Source of the DNA: Parvibaculum sp.
GTDB lineage: Bacteria; Pseudomonadota; Alphaproteobacteria; Parvibaculales; Parvibaculaceae
Assembly: GCA_014359855.1 (NCBI GenBank)
Contig: JACIYQ010000107.1
Span: 1-8,260 of the forward strand
DNA: 8,260 nucleotides
Direction of reading: 5' to 3'
The notes under the pieces are model-generated. The model made no database searches. It had not been told where the DNA came from and saw nothing but the letters and a program-made list of their open reading frames with translations. Below, one piece after another: positions 5,823 to 8,260 of the stretch. Every line of letters starts with the position of its first letter. The stretch's first letter is position 1. The translations under genes were made by a program, and so were the position numbers.

Positions 5823-5984
5823 GGCGCGGCGCTCGCGGCGGCCATCGCATCCGCCCATGAGCGGGGCGAGCCCATTGTCGCTTACTATTGGGGACCGACC
5901 TGGGTTCTCGGCGCCTTCGATCTCGTGAAGCTCGAAGAACCAGCCTACTCGCAAGACGCCTGGGATGCCTTCAACGCCGATCCA
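5823..5984 (+). pseudogene. Fragment of a glycine-betaine/proline-type ABC transporter substrate-binding protein
   Basis: Fifty-four codons in one frame read through AAIASAHERGEPIVAYYWGP, then TWVLGAFDLVKLEEPAY and DAFNADP. The YYW-x-PTWVLG-x-FDLV-x-LEEP-x-Y pattern is typical of the OpuAC/ProX family (PF04069), periplasmic receptors for glycine betaine, choline or related compounds. Only a central-to-late part remains: there is no start, signal peptide or C-terminal domain, and no permease or ATPase gene is nearby. It begins about 30 nt after the dehydrogenase terminator and ends where the reading frame switches to transposase sequence. I infer a deletion or transposition scar; the exact left edge is uncertain. 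Confidence 0.75.
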
Positions 5985-6112
5985 GCGCGCCGCAGACCTG
6001 CCCCTGTGGACCCATCTTTACAATTGGCATCGTCCCCATGGCGGCATAAAAGATCAAACGCCGATCAGTCGCCTCGGCCTGAAACCGGACAATCTGTTGA
6101 GGCCACAGCTAG
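5983..6112 (+). mobile_element. Truncated IS481-family transposase, C-terminal end only
   Basis: In a different frame from the preceding fragment, about 40 codons read RAADLPLWTHLYNWHRPHGG, then IKDQTPISRLGLKPDNLLR. YNWHRPHGGI...TPISRLGL...DNLLRLH is the characteristic C-terminus of IS481-family DDE transposases, lying after the last catalytic Glu. The catalytic core is absent, so the element is dead. After AGG (6100-6102) the usual L-H-stop ending would be restored if two bases had been lost, with TAG at 6110-6112; that detail is inference. No terminal inverted repeats or target duplication could be identified. The left edge joins the substrate-binding-protein fragment near 5984 without spacer, and the right edge meets the stop codon of the minus-strand acetyltransferase. 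Confidence 0.8.
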
Positions 6113-6594
6113 AGCTTCTTTTCCATCCGCCAGACCATGATTGGCTCGCGCCCCGTGACGGTCCCGATATCCGCTTCATGTTCGCGGGCGACATACCAGC
6201 CATGCTTTTCGTAGAAGGCACGGGCGCGATCATTGCCGGTGCGGCATTGCAGCCAGATCAGTTTGTGGCCTTCGTCATGCAATGCCTCCTCTGCGGCGGC
6301 GAGCACGAGCGGCGCGCCGCCGCGGCCGTGATAGTCCGGCAGGACGAAGACCTGACCGATGCCGCCGCCTTCCCAGCCTGCGAAGCCGACGACTTCGCCG
6401 TCGACAAGCGCCACCGCATAGCAATCGCAATCGGGGTTCATACGGTCTTCGAAGAACTTGAAGGGCCGGCCTTCTGCGATTTCGGGGTCGAGATGGGCAT
6501 GACCGGCATGCCAGCCATCGTGCCAAACGCGCGCGAGCGCCGGAATGTCTCCGGCGCTCGCTCTTCTGATCGCAATATTCGCGGCTGCGCTCAA
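6109..6594 (-). CDS. GNAT-family N-acetyltransferase
   Basis: This predicted 161-residue protein starts IAIRRASAGDIPALARVW and carries the GNAT acetyl-CoA site IGQVFVLPDYHGRGGAPLVL (79-98), with His89 where the Q/R-x-x-G-x-G/A motif usually begins, plus NDRARAFYEKHGW (121-133), the motif B region. It would transfer an acetyl group from acetyl-CoA to an unknown amine; similar proteins modify small molecules, peptides or ribosomal proteins. No ATG is available near the conserved beginning. The best start is TTG at 6594-6592, overlapping the TGA of the preceding acyl-CoA dehydrogenase by 2 nt, which suggests translational coupling. Because that upstream gene is frameshifted, ribosomes would end early and coupling could be reduced. 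The stop codon lies in the palindrome CTAG at the edge of the IS fragment. Confidence 0.8.
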   Translation of the reverse strand: MSAAANIAIRRASAGDIPALARVWHDGWHAGHAHLDPEIAEGRPFKFFEDRMNPDCDCYAVALVDGEVVGFAGWEGGGIGQVFVLPDYHGRGGAPLVLAAAEEALHDEGHKLIWLQCRTGNDRARAFYEKHGWYVAREHEADIGTVTGREPIMVWRMEKKL

Positions 6595-7801
6595 AGGCCG
6601 AGCACGGCCTTCGCCATGATGTTGCGCTGGACCTCGTTCGATCCGGCATAGATCGACGCCTTGCGCAGCGAGAAATAGTACGGCGCTGCGGTGAAGGCGC
6701 CATCCGGGCCCACTTCCGGCTCGTTGGTCTCGATCATGCCGTTCTCGATGCTCGGCGCCGCATAGTCGCCGAGCATTTCCACCATGAGCTGCGAGATTTC
6801 CTGCTGGAGCTCCGTGCCGCGGCACTTCAGGAGCGAGCTTTCGGGGCCCACATTGCCGCCGATCGAGAGCGAGGAGAAGATGCGCAGTTCCGTGAGAACT
6901 CCATCGCCGTGATCTGGCTGCGGAGATCGGCATAGCGCGCCTTGAAGGACGGATCCTCGGCGAGCGGCTTGCCGTTCACCACGGTCTCCCTGGCCATCTC
7001 GCGCACTTCATCGAGAGAGCTGTAGAGACCCGGCGAATAGGGATTGCCGCGCTCGAACTCAAGCAGATACTTGGCGTAGGTCCAGCCCTTGTTCACCTCG
7101 CCGATGAGATTTTCCTTTGGCACCTTCACGTCCTGGAAGAAGACCTGATTGACTTCCTGGTTCGGCGCCGGGGTGTTGTCGAGGCAGATGATCGGGTCGA
7201 CCTTGATGCCGGGCGTCTTCATGTCGATGAGGAGGAAGGAAATGCCCTCCTGCGGCTTGCCTTCGTTGGAGGTGCGCACGAGGCAGAAAATCCAGTCGGC
7301 CCACTGTGCAACGGAGGTCCAGATTTTCGACCCGTTGACGAGGAAATGGTCGCCCATGTCCTCGGCCTTCGTCTTCAGCGAGGCGAGGTCGGAGCCCGCG
7401 CCCGGTTCCGAGTAGCCCTGGCACCAGAGGACATTCGTTTCGAGAATGTCGGGCAGGAAGCGCTTCTTCTGCGCCGGCGAGCCGAACTTCATGATGACAG
7501 GCGCCACCATGGTCGGGCCGAAGGGAATGGTGTGCGGCACGCCGGCGCGGCCCATCTCGACGTTGAAGATATACTTCTGCGACTGGGTGAAGCCCGGTCC
7601 GCCATACTCCTCCGGCCAGTTCGGTGCGAGCCAGCCCTTCTTTGCCAGCGACTTCTGCCACTGGATGTGGGCTTCCCGGGTGATGTAGCCATGCTTCGAG
7701 CGCGCATGAAGCCTGCGCATCTCGGGCGTGTAACACTCGCCGATGAACTGACGAACTTCCTGGCGGAAGGTTTCGTCTTCCTTGCTGAATGCAAGATCCA
7801 T
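6591..7801 (-). pseudogene. Acyl-CoA dehydrogenase disrupted by a 2-nt frameshift
   Basis: Two frames together encode a normal 402-residue acyl-CoA dehydrogenase. The first, from the ATG at 7801 (GGAAAG upstream), carries MDLAFSKEDETFRQEVRQFI, WPEEYGGPGF (62-71), the FAD/substrate motif GYSEPGAGSDLAS (129-141), KIWTS (159-163) and LLEFERGNPYSPG (246-258). It then runs out of register after TAMEF (298-302). The second resumes with TELRIFSSLSIGGN and ends YAGSNEVQRNIMAKAVLGL, the standard C-terminal domain. Removing one GA of GAGA (plus strand 6894-6897) restores one frame. The usual YEG catalytic Glu is Ala here; Glu248 or Glu250 in LEFERG may be the base, as in isovaleryl-CoA dehydrogenase-like enzymes. 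It follows the ABM gene by 30 nt. If the frameshift is real, the product ends in 22 foreign residues (324 in all) and lacks the C-terminal domain. Confidence 0.85.
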
Positions 7802-7831
7802 ATTCGTCTTTCCGTTCAGGCCTGTGGCGGA

Positions 7832-8128
7832 TTACTCGACCTTGTCGAGGAACTGCAGCGTCGGCGCGCCGCCCAGCACGGCACCGAGCGAGGGGCCCGC
7901 GGCGCGGAAATAATCGGTCTTGCCGTGCGCGTCGAGATCCGCCTGGGAGGCGTATTGCTCCATGACGATGTAGGTGGAGGGCTCCGACTTGGACTTGAAG
8001 AAATCGTACTGGAGGCAGCCCTTCTCGTTCGCCTTCACCTTCGAGCGGAGATCGGCGAAGACCCTCTCGAATTCGGCTTCCTTGCCGGGCTGGACCGGAA
8101 GAGTGGCCACGATTCCGATGATGCTCAT
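7832..8128 (-). CDS. Antibiotic biosynthesis monooxygenase (ABM) domain protein
   Basis: This 98-residue single-domain protein has the ABM ferredoxin-like fold (PF03992): MSIIGIVATLPVQPGKEAEF as first strand and helix, GCLQYDFFKSKSEPSTYIVM (38-57) as the central strands, and QYASQADLDAHGKTDYF (58-74) with the H-x-x-x-x-Y-F pattern common in YgiN-like quinol monooxygenases. Such proteins work as dimers without a metal or flavin cofactor; many members have no known substrate. GGGAG lies about 7 nt before the ATG at 8128. It is the first gene of the minus-strand operon ahead of the acyl-CoA dehydrogenase (30-nt gap) and the acetyltransferase. A role in quinone or aldehyde handling during acyl oxidation would be speculation. 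Confidence 0.88.
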   Translation of the reverse strand: MSIIGIVATLPVQPGKEAEFERVFADLRSKVKANEKGCLQYDFFKSKSEPSTYIVMEQYASQADLDAHGKTDYFRAAGPSLGAVLGGAPTLQFLDKVE

Positions 8129-8179
8129 GTTTCGCTCCCGTTTTGGCTTGGGCAGACGGCCCGTTGTTTGTTGGCGGGG

Positions 8180-8208
8180 ACTTTAGGGGCAAAGCCCCAC
8201 CGCTTCAA
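8180..8208 (-). promoter_or_regulatory. Predicted promoter of the ABM operon with a palindrome in its spacer
   Basis: On the minus strand TTGAAG (8208-8203) is followed after 17 nt by TAAAGT (8185-8180), each four of six matches to consensus. The start would be near 8173, giving a leader of about 45 nt. The spacer contains GGGGC-TTT-GCCCC (8198-8186), a perfect 5-bp dyad with a 3-nt centre, a natural place for a repressor. The rest of 8129-8260 shows no gene. Confidence 0.4.
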
Positions 8209-8260
8209 TGCGCGGTGCGCCACCCACTGTTCGGCAGCCACCGGCACTCTGTTCAGTTTC

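Noticed and set aside
4719..5954. A 411-codon minus-strand open frame
   Set aside because: It is antisense to the dehydrogenase gene, spans its terminator, and is His/Arg-rich without recognisable motifs.
6885..6905. Programmed ribosomal frameshift in the acyl-CoA dehydrogenase
   Set aside because: There is no slippery heptamer or following stem-loop at the junction. A dinucleotide duplication explains it better.
7059..8192. A 377-codon minus-strand open frame
   Set aside because: It is an out-of-frame reading across the ABM and acyl-CoA dehydrogenase genes and ends inside the latter.

Overview
The window looks like a piece of a GC-rich alphaproteobacterial chromosome. Coding regions favour G or C at third codon positions. 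It carries a PAS_5 (PF07310) protein, a family concentrated in Alphaproteobacteria, and an unusual density of acyl-CoA and flavin chemistry. The mix (two acyl-CoA dehydrogenases, an MFE-2-type hydroxyacyl-CoA dehydrogenase, a hotdog thioesterase, a luciferase-like oxidoreductase and an ABM monooxygenase) suits a lipid- or hydrocarbon-degrading genus such as Parvibaculum or a relative. That genus guess is inference from gene content only.

Layout, left to right. Minus strand, 1-1247: the N-terminal part of an acyl-CoA dehydrogenase that runs off the left edge, with its own good promoter; an intact PAS_5 protein; and the C-terminal remnant of a second PAS_5 gene. Plus strand, 1414-2952: a PaaI-like thioesterase followed 54 nt later by a luciferase-like flavin oxidoreductase, probably one transcript. 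Then comes a 390-nt convergent gap (2953-3342) with no convincing gene but five stem-loops in close succession, the fourth terminator-like. Minus strand, 3343-4602: a concentrative nucleoside transporter. It shares a 233-nt divergent control region with a plus-strand short-chain dehydrogenase (4836-5741) resembling the (3R)-hydroxyacyl-CoA dehydrogenase domain of peroxisomal MFE-2. That gene ends in a textbook rho-independent terminator.

The stretch 5794-6112 is a scar: a 54-codon fragment of a glycine-betaine-type ABC substrate-binding protein joined directly to the last ~40 codons of an IS481-family transposase. The right end, 6109-8128, is a minus-strand operon of ABM monooxygenase, acyl-CoA dehydrogenase and GNAT acetyltransferase. 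Its acyl-CoA dehydrogenase is broken by a 2-nt insertion near 6894-6897, which may be a real lesion or a sequencing error.

Taken together the intact enzymes cover acyl-CoA oxidation, 3-hydroxyacyl-CoA oxidation and acyl-CoA hydrolysis, with two accessory oxygenase-type proteins. There is no clear novel multi-gene defence or biosynthetic system here. The items most worth a second look are the stem-loop cluster, the chimeric scar, the frameshifted dehydrogenase, and the dyads sitting on predicted promoters.
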